Source: Bryopsis sp. KO-2023 | Taxonomy: Eukaryota > Chlorophyta > Ulvophyceae > Bryopsidales > Bryopsidaceae | Length of the DNA stretch: 64,000 nucleotides | Assembly: GCA_030272585.1 (NCBI GenBank) | Contig: BSYQ01000009.1 | Span: forward strand, 4,960,001 to 5,024,000 | Reading direction: 5' to 3' | In this document: positions 12,554 through 24,724 of the stretch, piece by piece | Position numbering within the stretch: the first letter of the stretch is position 1 | Layout: every line of letters starts with the position of its first letter | Position numbers and translations under genes: made by a program | The notes under the pieces: model-generated | Told to the model about the DNA's origin: nothing | Database searches by the model: none | Seen by the model: only the letters and a program-made list of their open reading frames with translations

Positions 12554-14227
12554 AACGAAAAAAAAGGTTTTTGTCGATCAAATGTTCCGTAGTTTTTACA
12601 CTTGAACTGTCATGATTGTTTTGTGGGAAGGAAGGTGGATAATGATTATGATCGAAAATTTTCACCAAGGTTTTCATCAAGGAAAAAAATTGGAGTGGGA
12701 GCATTACTTCACTTTATTTTCTTATATATATAAAATGAATTAAAAATAAATATAAAATAATAATAATAAAAATAAAATAATGATAATAATAACTATATAT
12801 ATATAGTTTTATCTTATTATTATTATTATTATTTATTTATTTATTTTGGGGGGGGTACTGTGGAAAGATTTTTACTTTCTTTTAATTGTCATGTACACAG
12901 GTGAAGGAGGCGGGGGAACTGTTGGTGATGTACGGAAATATTAATAAAATCAGAGGAAGGATCATATTTGATGCCCCGAGTGATAAATCAATCCTGTTTC
13001 AAAAAAAATGAAATGATCTAAAAGTAAATAAATAAATGGGGTGATTGGTTTCAGAAAAGATTTGCTTAAGAACGTTGAAATTGAGTGTTTGACCTCTTCC
13101 AGATATGGCGGGCTTTTTCTTTTTTGGGGGAAGAAGGGGGGGAGGTGTAATTGCATTGTCATAAACTTTGGGCAATGTGGAGGTCGGGAATGGGGGACTT
13201 GAGATTTGTTATTGGACAGTGATGTAAAAGAGTGTTTTACAGAATGGCAAGAACACGTTGAAACAAATAAAAATGATATAATATATATGTTCTTTTTATA
13301 TTTTTTTTTAATATTTTTTTGCCTATCAAATTGAGTCTGTGGCTGGAAGCGGATTCATGGTGGTGGTTTTTTGCAGCTGGTTTGTGCAACAAAAAAGGCA
13401 TATATCAATCTGCCGGATATCAATATGTTATCAATGTTGGTAGAAGAAGTCTAGGGGGGGGAAAACAAGAATCAAGTGATTTTTGTCAGACTTCAGTTTG
13501 AGGTTCAATTATTTTGTTCCACAGGATTAGCACACCTGGACGCCATAACCACAGCGTGCATTGCCCTGTGAATGCTGTTACTATACACTTGAAGGGGACA
13601 TCCAAAGATCAATAAGAAATCTGTTTTGGGTTGAAAAAAGTCACAGGATACTGCGAGGCAAGCAGTTTTTTACAAATGCTTTCCCCCTAAAAAATTCATG
13701 CAAATAATACATCCCAGCAAAAACATTTCTGGGCCCTTTGATAAAAGATTTGACCCAATCCAGATCCCAAAAACTTCGAAAAGCTATTCCCAAAAGAGCC
13801 CATCACCGTCACCCTTCCAAACTTTTTACTCTATTTTTGGAGCCATCAATAATACACATTATCAACCTACACTATCTCATTTTTTTTTGTATACATCAAG
13901 TATTATAAAATCGATAAGTTGTTGAGTTCAACAAAAAAAATTCATCCCACACTGTCATCCATTGTTTAATCCTGCACACTGATTTTTTGGTGTTGGAAAT
14001 TTGAAATAAAAACTGTTTATAGCACTGTTTACCAACCTTCCGGGGCAAATGTGCTATCCCTAAGTTCTTCCCCAAGATAAATAGTAGCAATATTACTAAT
14101 TCGATAACAATTTAATACGTGGTGATTTTACCACCAACTGACCAGCAAAGCATTAACTGCCAGGGCATTATCCAAGAGCTATGCTTCAGGGATCCATTTT
14201 CCTTTTCGAAAATAGATGTGGATGAGG
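12554..14227. other. AT-rich intergenic stretch between convergent genes
   Basis: The stretch lies between the 3' ends of the FAS1 gene (+) and the helical-repeat gene (-). It holds a very AT-rich block at about 12720-12850 with ATA and TTA runs and a G8 tract. No supported coding frame was seen. Confidence 0.6.
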
Positions 14228-16204
14228 TTACTCATCCACCCCATTACCCCCCTCTTTCCCAGGCAGACATAACAGATCTGGCCTGTACACCCTAACCAGC
14301 CGCGAATAGCAACTCTCCACATCAACCAGTTTGCCTTTGCACCCCACAAAATCCTTCATAATTTCGTACTCTCTGAACTCCTCCATCGCAGGCTCCAAAT
14401 CTTCCAGCACTTTGCCCAACCCCAGCATCGTCAAGGCATCATTGCCGTTTTGATCCTTGGTCAGACATCGGGAAAGATGCAGGACAGCCTCCAACTGTTT
14501 CTTCAGCAAAGACCGCCTTTGAGCAACGCTCAAAATCCTGCTCTCAGCCACCCCGATGATCTGGCCGATCACCAGCTCGACTCCAGCTTTTTGCACAAAC
14601 AGTTTATCGATTTGTGTCTGACCCTGTGCGCCAGTGCTTGCAAGGTGAAAGAGGATGGCTGCCAATAACGTCAGGGACTCCTCCAAGATTCTTGCCCCCA
14701 GGCTTGCTAAATCCACAACCTTCACGGAGGAAAACAGTTCAGAATAGAGCCTGAGGCTGTCCAGAATCATTCCCACAACACCCAAGGCGATGCCTCGGGC
14801 CATGGTCTTGGGATGGTTGTGGAGAGCCAATGTGTAGAAGAAAATCATGTTACAGAAAATATAGATCGTGGCCTCTAATTCTGCCAGCTCAGCGTCAGGT
14901 TTAGCCAACGATTTCGCCCGTTGACGAATTTCTGGAAAGCAGACGTCAATGCATCTGTGGTAGACGTCGAACAAACCGGTTTGAAGGATCTCGTCCTGCA
15001 GAGAGGTGGTTTTCGAAAACTTGATCAATAACGGCGTCATAACTGCGCTGGAAATATGCGTGACGATGAGAAACCACCCCAAGTCGTGCGATGGATTTGC
15101 TTCGCCGAGAAACCAACGTATCCGCTTGAGAACCTCTCGACGGCTTACTGCGTCAAGGATGCGCTCCTTGCTCAGGTCCCGGCTCTGGCAGACAGCCACG
15201 CTCAATGAATTCATCCAAAACAAGCAGCTCACTGCGCTATCGGCGTTGTCTCCTTCGGGACTGTCGAGCATTATGCTTGCATCGAAGACCTTTTCCACAA
15301 GGTCTTCCGTCACAGACGGCTCCACCACGCAAACGTGTTGGAAAAGGTCGTTGCAAGTTAGCAACGAGATCGGACAGCGTGTTCCCAGTGCCACACGCAC
15401 CATTTCCATCACCAGCGACGGCACGTCCCCCGTAATTATGACAGAAGACAGCCCCGAAAAGAATTCCTCCCCCTCCTCGTCGCCCATCGCTGACCGGTTT
15501 TGATACAGCAAAATTGACAGTACGTTCATTATCCGTCTTGCAAGCGATACTCCAGGCAAACCCCAGTGCCCCACGCATCCCGAGAGGAGACCACACAGAG
15601 CTTTCACTGTGCTTTCCGTAACAAGGGTTTTTAATTCTGGCGAGGAACAATTTGGTGTTGCAGCGAGAGGGTCCTGAGCTGCCAAATCCACGACCGCACC
15701 ACAGCGACTGGGCCTCAGACCCAACCCAGACGTGAGCAAACGAATCAAAATCTGCACCCCGCTAACCGCAACAGGGCTAGGCACTGGCTGCGCTAGGAGT
15801 GTCTCAATTGCAAATCTCAGTTGAGGAACGGATAGCAACACATTCGGCGCCGACAGCCCGAAAAGAGATAGGAACTGGCAAGCGACGAACATCACCGCCT
15901 CGTCTTCATACTCCAGGACTTCGCATGCTCGGCCTGCCACACTCCTCAGCAGCACCGTCGAATCCTCCACAACACACCAACCTTCACGCAAGGACGAGCA
16001 CAATATACCGAACGCCTGGCGAACAACTCGGCTGTCTTCTTCAGACAACACGGATTGCCTCAAAACTCCATCAAGGAGGTCATCGACGACGGTCAAAGCT
16101 TGCATCACTCTTTGCTTGTCGCCTAGTGTCCCTTGCAACGCGGACAAAGCGCTGATCGCTTTGAGAAGGTGGGGCTGGCGAGGTTTAACAGCGAGCATCG
16201 CCAT
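14228..16204 (-). CDS. Single-exon alpha-helical (ARM/HEAT-like) protein, unknown family
   Basis: This 658-residue uninterrupted frame is the longest here without introns, and it is GC-rich like neighbouring exons. It starts MAMLAVKPRQPHLLKAISAL; a second Met at position 3 is an alternative start. The whole length is Leu-, Val- and Ala-rich amphipathic helix with regular ~40-residue spacing, for example AVMFVACQFLSLFGLSA, GVQILIRLLTSGLGL and ARILEESLTLLAAILFHLA, as in armadillo or HEAT solenoids. No signal peptide, catalytic motif or membrane segment stands out. Such solenoids usually act as protein-binding scaffolds, but the partner and role are unknown. The absence of introns is odd in this window. 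Confidence 0.75.
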   Translation of the reverse strand: MAMLAVKPRQPHLLKAISALSALQGTLGDKQRVMQALTVVDDLLDGVLRQSVLSEEDSRVVRQAFGILCSSLREGWCVVEDSTVLLRSVAGRACEVLEYEDEAVMFVACQFLSLFGLSAPNVLLSVPQLRFAIETLLAQPVPSPVAVSGVQILIRLLTSGLGLRPSRCGAVVDLAAQDPLAATPNCSSPELKTLVTESTVKALCGLLSGCVGHWGLPGVSLARRIMNVLSILLYQNRSAMGDEEGEEFFSGLSSVIITGDVPSLVMEMVRVALGTRCPISLLTCNDLFQHVCVVEPSVTEDLVEKVFDASIMLDSPEGDNADSAVSCLFWMNSLSVAVCQSRDLSKERILDAVSRREVLKRIRWFLGEANPSHDLGWFLIVTHISSAVMTPLLIKFSKTTSLQDEILQTGLFDVYHRCIDVCFPEIRQRAKSLAKPDAELAELEATIYIFCNMIFFYTLALHNHPKTMARGIALGVVGMILDSLRLYSELFSSVKVVDLASLGARILEESLTLLAAILFHLASTGAQGQTQIDKLFVQKAGVELVIGQIIGVAESRILSVAQRRSLLKKQLEAVLHLSRCLTKDQNGNDALTMLGLGKVLEDLEPAMEEFREYEIMKDFVGCKGKLVDVESCYSRLVRVYRPDLLCLPGKEGGNGVDE

Positions 16205-16793
16205 TGCGAACTCTGGAAAACGACCGGGTTTCCGCTGGAGCTTGCAACACCCGGGTTGACAGATTGCAGAAGTTTGTCACGAAAACCCTATCCAGTCAAC
16301 TATGCATTTACACGAACAAAACGATCCCTGCGCTTGATAGATTTTGTAATTTGTCAAATCTCTTTCTTCAATTGGAGTTGTGGCGACTGTGGGTGTCCCA
16401 GATGCACTGCACCTGCATGCTGGAGAGCCCAAACCTTGTGTTGCAGTTAATTGACTTCGTTCTGGGGGAGGATGCCTGAACAGTAGACTGTGATTTCAGT
16501 TATGGTTTTGTCAAAGGCAGTTGACTGAATCTAACAAGAGAAGGATTCCTTTTCGAAATGGAACACCTTCGTTCCCTGGCTTGACGTTGACGAGGTCCGT
16601 GCTGTCGCCAAGGCGTCTATCGTTTGCATTTCAGCCAATCTCCATTTGGGCACTCACCCGCTGTGCCTCAGTTCCCTTTCAAGGTGAATCAAGGCCACAA
16701 TGCGGATGTAGAACGCAACAGGGACGAATGAATGTTTTTGAACAATAAAAGCAATGTTCCCACTGTGGTGGTGTACACTTACAGATCATAACG
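16205..16793. other. Divergent spacer between helical-repeat gene and TTLL
   Basis: This is the region between the start codons of two divergent genes. A plus-strand frame ending at 16479 (LQLIDFVLGEDA then stop) has protein-like composition but no in-frame ATG or neighbouring exon that could be defended. The stretch presumably contains both promoters. Confidence 0.45.
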
Positions 16794-19700
16794 ATGCCCA
16801 TGAAATCAAAGCACAACTTGAGCGATTTCGGGAACTTTCGTGACGACGAGCGGGCAGCCTCCCTTTCTGAATCGGACGGTTCGCAATCCACCATTCAATC
16901 AATTTCGGCGTCGGAAACGCCACCCCAGTCACCCCGCACCACAATCACGCCGGATTCCTCTGACCATGATTCGTGTAGCGACGATTCAAGCGCTGTGGAA
17001 GAAGATATCAGTCTGGACAACTCAGATGATGACCTTAGTTTTGCTGGCTTGACGGAGTGTGAAGATGGACTTCCGCTGCTGTTCAGAGGAGCCAGAATCA
17101 GCAGGGATGGTCTGCAGTCCGAAGTTGGTTCACTCACAGACATTTCCACAGCGATCTCCGATGACGACAGCCAGTCCAGTTCCATATGGGAAGTGGTGGG
17201 AAGTAGAGAGAGTGCCGAATCCCTGAACAAGGTGCAAGTTCTCCCTTCTGACCCCACGTCCGCAGCATTGACGATAAGCCAATCGTGGGAGCCCAGGAAA
17301 CGAGCAGGGGAAGGCAACTGTGATTATGTCCAGAGCCATGCTGGTCGCAGGCGAAGCGATTCGTCCCTGTCTTCACAAGAAGCCACCAGCCAGGAGAACT
17401 CGACGAACCAAGCGAATTCCACAAAATTATCACAAGATGCGAAGGTTGCGCAGGGCAGGAACAACAGCGGCTTAAAACTCCCTCTTCCACCTGACCCCTT
17501 GCGCTCCATCCCTGTCACCCCACCGACTGTTCTTGGCACAAGGGCGCCAATCTCACATCGCGCAGGCTCACAAGAGAAGTACCCGGCAAAGCCGCCACGG
17601 TTCACAAAAAAACAGGGTCCAGTCAGGCCTTCGAACGCCCCCCATGATCGCAAGAGCGAGAACAGCAAGCGATTGTGCTCCGCCAAAAAAACTATCAGGA
17701 AAGATCAAACATCGCAAGGCGAGACTTCGGGGAGCAGCAGCAGCCAGAAGGCGTATGCTATTTCTAAAGCTGCGACTGCTCTGGCAGCCCTGCGTCTGGG
17801 TCCCGATCAGCCAAAGGTCACCGTGTCTATGGATAAAAAGCAGCGACCATATCCACACCTGCTCCCGTCGCCTGTCCCTAACATGCCAGCAACCATTTGC
17901 TTTAAGGGAACGCCAGAGGAGAAGCAAGCTGCGGGCCTTCATCCATTCACAAAAAGAAAAGTCTTTGTAAGATTCAACGGTATAGCTAATACGCCGGTTC
18001 GATTGGCATTCATGAAAGCAGGGGTGCGGTGCGGAAAATCAACAAATTCGTGTCGCTGGCATGTCCTTTGGGGTTGTCTTCCGCGGCCAGAGACTCTGAG
18101 GCGTTTGAACAGGTGCCAACTTGGCAGCAAGCGCTTCCTGGTATGCATGAATGAGAAACCAAGAACCCTCATCGCGAACAAATACTCACTAAGCACCCTG
18201 TTGGTCAATAAACGCAAGTCGCAGCTTTTTCGTCCTTCTCTTTATCAACATGGACCCTACCCAAAAGTTTCACCGACCTTTACTATTGCTTTCAGGCACC
18301 AGCGAGTCAACCACCTACCTGGAACTTGGGAGCTGGGGAGGAAAGATAGATTGTATCGAAACATCTCCCGGCTAAGAAGAGCCAAAGGTCTCGAGTTCGA
18401 CATAACCCCCCAATTCTTCATTCTCCCAAAAGACAGGTCAGAGCTAAAGCTGGATGCATCCCGCCACCCAAGCCGCTTGTACATTCGCAAGCCTGTTGCG
18501 TCGTCGAGAGGGAGAGGAGTGAGGATGGTGCAGAAACCATCAAATATCCCCAAAAGGAAAATATGCCTTGTGCAGCGATACATCCACAATCCATTGACGA
18601 TCCATGGATACAAGGTCGATGTGAGGTTGTATGTGGGGGTAACGTCTCTGGACCCTTTGCGAGTGTATCTTTTTGAAGATGGTTTGGTCCGATTCGCCAC
18701 GGAAGTATACACACGCGACAAGGTAGGGAACGATGCCTCCGAGTTTTTTTTTTTTGCGGAAGCGGGGGGGGAGGATAACGAAGTTCTCATAAACTTTACA
18801 ATACACTGGTGCCGCCACATGTTGAGCGGCTTTGTTTTTTTTATTTGGTCGCAGGCGACTTTGAGTCGAAGGTGCATGCATTTGACGAATTACAGTGTGA
18901 ATAAGCGTCAAGACAATTTTGTCAAAAACATGGACGCGGAAGATGATGGGGTGGGTTCGAAATGGAGCCTGAAAGCTTTGAGGCGCTTTCTTGAAACCAA
19001 CAGGGGAGTCGACTGGCGGAAAATACAGTTGCAGGTACAAATTGGCGTCCACAATTGTATCGCCACTGTGTGACCAAGGAATTGGATGCCCAAAAGTTCA
19101 TCAGCGAAAAAAATAGCAGAATGCCAAAGACTAAAGTCTTAACTGTTTTGGTGTGTTTTGACTCAGTTCCATGATATCGTTGCAAAGACGATGATCAGCG
19201 TGGAATCCAAAATGAACAACCAAGTGCACATGAGGCTTCCCAATGGGGCAACCTGCTTCGAAGTTTTGGGCTTCGATATTCTGCTGGACGATAACTACAA
19301 GGCCTGGCTGATTGAGGTCAATGCGTTCCCAGACTTGGGTGCATCCTCCCCTCTCGACCTTAAAATCAAGTTCGGGCTCATCGAAGATATGTTGAATATG
19401 ATCGGAATCGTGCCGTGCGACGTGGGTGCTATCCGCCGCAAGGCCCGGCTTGGAAGGCAGAAAAAGCTCCATATCGGACCAGAGAACAGCAAAAAGATCA
19501 AGGGCCCGAAAACTACCAAAGAAGCTTTTGGGATGCATTTTGAAGGTACCCAAGTCCCTGTGCTGTTGGTTGTGGAGCGCAACGTTTTCGTTTCAACGCT
19601 ACGGAACGGCATTCGTTCTCTTTCCCAGACGGTCGACGTATTGTTTGGCATGTGTAGGGCGATCGCTCGGGGATATGCCCGAAACCATCAAGCAATCCGA

Positions 19701-19875
19701 GGCTGAGATACACCGGCTGGGTGGGTGGGAGCCAGTGCTGCCTTGCCGCTCAGATCCACGCAGGTACCAGCGATTGTTCGAGTCGCTCAGGTATAACAAC
19801 ATCGTTCTGTGCCGATATATCGGCTACAAGATGGGTATGGATCTGACGCTCAACGATTTCGTGGGGGAGAAATAA
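16794..19875 (+). CDS. TTLL: Tubulin polyglutamylase, TTLL4-type
   Basis: Exons are 16794-18112, 18296-18722, 18855-19034, 19167-19545 and 19658-19875, giving 840 residues. The enzyme is an ATP-grasp ligase adding Glu chains to tubulin tails of axonemal or cytoplasmic microtubules. The first ~380 residues are Ser-rich and disordered. The TTL domain follows with RVNHLPGTWELGRKDRLYRN, LYIRKPVASSRGRGVRM (ATP lid), CLVQRYIHNPLTIHGYKVDV, DPLRVYLFEDGLVRFA, MHLTNYSVNK and GFDILLDDNYKAWLIEVNAF (metal-binding EVN). A C-terminal ERIF-like part (RYQRLFESLRYNNIVL) matches TTLL4 and TTLL5 rather than TTL. Motor or sensory flagella would be the expected site. The start is the first in-frame ATG after an AG that could also end an upstream intron. 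Confidence 0.9.
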
Positions 19876-20513
19876 AGGAAACTTGTGTTTGGTTGTTGGG
19901 GATTTCCTTGGCGGCAGTGCGGTAGAGTGGTGTGGGTAAAAGGGTTGCCAATAGCTAGCCGTGTAACGTGGTTGATGATTATTGCCAGGACATGCATGTG
20001 GTTTGTTGAAATCTTGAAGAATGGCTCAAACCCGCCGAAGAGAGTTCCAGATTTGTGCTGGGGCATTTTTTGGCTTTTCTTGTGATTGTGGATTTGGAGG
20101 AGCTTGCTTGTGTACCATTTGTTGCAAAAACAAGGGAAGGAAAAACAAGAGGGCTCTTCTGAATTTCTTGCAGAAAAAAGAAAAAGGAAAGAGGTTAGTT
20201 TTTCAGAGGGCCCAATGACCAGCCACCTTACACACCAAATTCTTAACAAAGTTTAATTAATCGAATGCTGATCCCAGAAAGTCAGGCGACCTCAACTTTT
20301 TATTGAATATTCAGAGAAAAAAGCTGAATCTGAGTTGTTCGGTTTTGATAGTTCTGTGCAGAGTGTGTGTCAGACAATTTTTTGTCTGAAACTATTTTAG
20401 GAAATCTGTGACCTGCCAATGGGGGTTGCCTGTATTTCACAAGGCTCGTTTCATGAATTCGAACTATGCAAAAATGGTGTTTAAAAAGAAACAAAAACAA
20501 GCATTGAGAATTG
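19876..20513. other. Convergent 3' spacer
   Basis: This short region separates the stop codons of TTLL (+) and the HO-fold gene (-). An AATAAA-like motif overlaps the TTLL stop at about 19869-19875. Nothing else is recognised. Confidence 0.55.
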
Positions 20514-23500
20514 CTAATCCTCCCGGGCTAGTGGTGTCAACATGATGGCTGTCTTTTTGAAAGAAGCTGCCAGTTCATCCAGAACGAACTCCTTCTCTGC
20601 GAATGACAGGTGCCCTCCACACTTGTTGATGCAAGAAACAAACTGTTTTAATGGATCGTCGACAAAATCCGGATAGGATTGGTACGCTTTGACAGCACCC
20701 CTTTGGAAAAGTTCCAACTTCTCGGTAGCTGTCGCTCCTGGAAAAAGAAAAACAACACTTCCAAAATTAGTACCCCTCCCAAAAAAAAGAAAAAAATAAA
20801 ATAAAAAATTGCATAAATTTCGAGAAAGCTAATTAAACAATAGCAGGGATCTGGTGTGTATTCACCACGGTTTCACCGCCAAATTTTGACTGGAAAAAAC
20901 CTCACACACATTTCTGAATTCTGAAAGGCAACCAGAGTATCATATACTTATGTATTCTTGAAACCCCATAAAACATCTTTTTGCAATATTCTTCCGTACG
21001 CCTCCAGCTCAAAAAAAAACAAAAACAGATATAAGAAATGATTTTCTTGTTTGCAGGCAATTTTCCTTTCCTTATTGTTTTTTCTTTTTTCTTTTTTTCC
21101 GACGTAAGGAAAAAAGAAGAAAAAAACAAACAAACGAGAAACGGAAATAACCGATGCCTTTTCATACTAAGGTGTTTTTTCTCTTCCCTTTTTTTTGAAA
21201 AGTCTCTCACCTACTCTACCACCACTTGTTAGGTGGTAAACCCTGACGCTGTAAATATGGGCGATCAATCTGCAAACCCCTTCGTTTTTTTCAGCATCCG
21301 TGTCCCCGCTGGAAGCCAACTTGAAGATTTGGGAAAGATACTTTCCATAAGCCGTCGTCTAAAGGTTTGCAAAATACCCAAAACAAAACAAAGAATTAAA
21401 AAAAAAATCAAAAAGACGCGTAAGTTGCAAAAGTTGTTTCACAAGAGGGTTGCATCTATCGGAGGTAAAAAGATTTCGTCCATTTATGCTTAAAAGTCCA
21501 ATCTTTCGAAGGTTAAAAGCCAAACCATACTGCAAGCGAAGAATGATACAAACAACGCTCAGTTAAGAAAGAGTGAAACTTCTCCCACCAAAAAAACTCA
21601 AGTCCAGATGTTCAAACGGCCGTGACGGGAAGCCACCGTAACACCACAGAACTTCTCTAAATATCCGGAAAAAAAAATCTGACTATCTGAATTTTTGAAA
21701 CATAATTTCCCCCACCCCTTAACCACCTCACAGAAAAGTTCAGCCCTAAAAAAGCCAGCAAGCATGTGTAACCCAGAGTCAATCCAAATGCACCTTTCGT
21801 TTCCACAAGAGGAGGATTTCTTACAGAGAGACTTGGCTGCATGTCCATCGGCTCCTCATTGGAGTCACTTTTCCGAGAACTGTCCATTGCTTGAATATCG
21901 TGTGCCAGCTCCACTCTTCTATCCAGCCCTTTCTTTGAGGAAAGCTCCGACAGCGCAACCAAGCCCATTCCACCTGCATTATGAAATAAAAACAAACATC
22001 GATATCCAAGCCACCCCCCCCCAAAAAAAAAACAACAACAACAAACAAACAAACAAACAAACATGTATAATGTCAAATCTGGAAGAAAAAAAATGTACAA
22101 TCAAACAACGGACATTTGCAATAAACCCCCCTCAATCCTAGCTTTTCAAGTTTAAGCGGAAGTCCATTTCTAACCGTCAAAATGATAACTAAAAACAGGT
22201 GGTGGTGCCTGACCTGTGAAAAAACATGTGGGCCGTCGATAATATTACCTCAGCTTTTAATTTTTTTTCCCAACATTTCCACTACGAACGAGGAAAATTT
22301 CAAAACAACTTTCTCAACTATGTCTCACCAACAGCTCCTCATAGGATCAACAATTTTTTTTAAAGTTAATTCTTCAAATTGTTTGTATCGATGGTAATGA
22401 TTTTTTTTTTCCCCAAAAACTCAGCATTGTCTTGTTTTGTTCAGATTTCACCTGTTGAGTCATCATTTTCTATCAGCAGCTTGGCCACACTCTCTTCCAG
22501 CACTCGGTGCACATGCAGCTGATCCACCAAGTATTGACGATATCTCTTCTCCTTGAAACTCCATTTTTTAAAGTCTGGCAGCTCCTCTTGCGCGATGTTC
22601 AACGCACCTTTCGCCTGAACAGAAAATCCCTCACTCAAGAACGGCCGACATAAAACATTAAATGTCTGACACCTCTTTTATCGGTTGACATTTGCATGCA
22701 TCTGAATGAATGAATGTTTAATTTACATCAGGCAAACTTGGCACCTGAATATTGCATGCACTATTGTCGATATTGTACAATAAAAATTTCGATACTGTAA
22801 GCGATTTCACACCGACATATACTGACACCACCTAGCTGCGGATACGGTTTGATTTGCTGATGAATATACCTCAGTTTTATTTTAAAAACGGATATATACA
22901 CACACACATCCACATGGGCGGGGAAAAAAAACAGGGAAGGGGTGGAAATCTGATGTCTCCACCTGGAGGAGCTCCAATTGCTTAGCCATCCTCTCGTAAA
23001 AAGGTTTGTTCGTGGCATCTGCATTTTCCGAGAAAGACTCCAGCTCCAAGCTGCCTAGATCGCTTGGCTCACCACTTCCCCAATCCTTTACCTGTTGCAA
23101 AAAACCATGGAAAAAACCCCCACTGGATACTTAAAAAAAAAAAAAACAGTTGAGAAAAATATGAAAAATGAGAAGAAGAAAAAACTGTCCAGATATCTTT
23201 CAGTCAAACAGCGATATTCATAGACTACAGTCCAGAAAACTCAATGAAACTAGGGATGGGGGGAAAAAAACTGAAAAAAAACTATTGCCTAACCTCCCAG
23301 CAGATCATATCATATCAGGTTCTTCGAAAAGCTCCGGGCCCATGTCAGTCGTTCGTACAGTGTATGGGTTGCCTGGGGACTCGATGCAGGAGATTAATAA
23401 ATAAATAAAAATAAATGAGATACCTTTGCAAAGTCGACTTTTCCTTTTGCAGCTTCCTTTGGATCGATGGGTCGAGCTTTTCTTTCTTTGCCCTCCACAA

Positions 23501-24473
23501 GTTGAAGTGCTTTATCCACAGCCTAAAAAAAAAAAACACACACTTTTAGATATAATAAAAATTAAAAAAACAACATGTACTTTGCCAAGCAAAACAAAAA
23601 ATGAATACGCGATTCGGGACATTGATGGCAAAATATCGAAGAAAATTTTTGATAGAAAAAGAAAACAACACTTTGAAAAAATGAAACCTCTCTTATCTTA
23701 TTTCTGGACAATAGGGGGGGGGGTTGCTCTCAAAGAGAAAAGCTGTTTTAGAAACTGGAGGGGTAAATCGTAAAATTTCATAGCATAGGTCGCAGAATTG
23801 ACGAATTTGGTCCATTTCACAGAAAATCCCTTTGACAACCCCCCCCCCCAAAAAAAAATAAAAAAATAAAAAAAAAATAACAAATAAATAAAATAAGATC
23901 GTTATGTAACGCGAAACAACTTATCAAATTTGTAAAGTGTTGAGAATGCATCAATATATTTTAATTTTTCTAATTTTAATTTTTTTCTTTCTCTGTGAAA
24001 GTTGTGGTGTTTTCCTATTGCCGAAAGATTGGTGCAAACATTTCAATAGGCCTGCTATTCGAATTCGAGAAGATTTTCAATATCTCCAGACTTCCACTTC
24101 CAACCCTGACCTTGGTGCCCCTCTTGATTTTATGGTTTTTCTTATTTTTCTTCGACGGCTTTTTGCTGGCCGATTGAGAACCGAATCCTGCCCCTGCTTT
24201 CACGATCAGCCTGAACCCACAGCAACCAGCCAAAAATTTCCTTTCAAAATTCCTTCCATTTCCAATAAATGAACAATTTATTTGGACATGAACTGGCAGA
24301 ATGCTTCAAACTCGAAACAAAGAAAGGCTGCAGGAATCAAGCTGATGATGTCGAAAAGAAAAAACAAATCAAGACACCCCTGCCTGATCAATTTCGAAAC
24401 CGACCAGCGACCTTTCTGATTTTTTGCAAGGGTGCGATTGGGCGTGCTGGATCGAGAAAGCCGAGGTATGCAT
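20514..24473 (-). CDS. Plastid-targeted heme-oxygenase-fold protein, probable non-canonical HO
   Basis: Exons from 5' to 3' are 24473-24412, 24210-24111, 23522-23424, 23091-22963, 22614-22452, 21973-21825, 21358-21211 and 20737-20514, giving 357 residues in phase throughout. The N-terminus (MHTSAFSIQHAQSHPCKKSE, then RLIVKAGAGFGS) looks like a chloroplast transit peptide followed by a Lys-rich linker. The core follows plant heme oxygenase: KPFYERMAKQLELLQ aligns with the proximal helix, RYRQYLVDQLHVHRVLEE with the next helix, YGKYLSQIF follows, and YSVRVYHLTSGGRVG matches the glycine-rich distal helix. The position of the proximal heme His appears to be Gln or Leu, so biliverdin synthesis is doubtful. 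Family call is by motif memory only. It shares a 251-bp divergent promoter with LIP5. Confidence 0.7.
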
Positions 24474-24724
24474 GATTGTACCAAAGAGAGGCCGCCTTTC
24501 CTTTCCCAAAACGCTTGACCAAAAGAGAATAATATTGTTGGAAGGGTGGTTCGAAATCTTGCCGTACGATCGGCTGCGTAATGTGCAGCACAAAAGTGTA
24601 TCAGAAAAACGTCACACCTTGTCGAAACCAGAAGGAAAGTGATCCATCCAGGGGCCAAAAAAAAAAACCGGAAAAACCAACGACAAGCAAAGCAAGGGGC
24701 AGTCGAGAAGCGTGGAGTTTTCCG
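24474..24724. promoter_or_regulatory. Bidirectional promoter interval, HO-fold gene / LIP5
   Basis: Only 251 bp separate the start codons of two divergent genes, so both 5' leaders and promoters must share this DNA unless upstream non-coding exons exist. No TATA box is obvious. A minus-strand frame crosses it (PIVRQDFEPPFQQYYSLLV) but lacks an in-frame start and is not annotated as a gene. Confidence 0.5.

Noticed and set aside
16204..16479. Plus-strand frame ending LQLIDFVLGEDA
   Set aside because: It has no in-frame ATG, no neighbour exon and no recognised motif, and it abuts the start of a divergent gene.
23300..23400. Minus-strand piece reading NPYTVRTTDMGPELFEEPDM
   Set aside because: It looks exon-like but ends in a stop with no usable donor. 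Exons 23522-23424 and 23091-22963 join in phase without it.
24388..24600. Minus-strand frame PIVRQDFEPPFQQYYSLLV and onward
   Set aside because: There is no in-frame ATG. The alternative frame gives a clean transit-peptide exon (24473-24412) whose phase matches the next exon.
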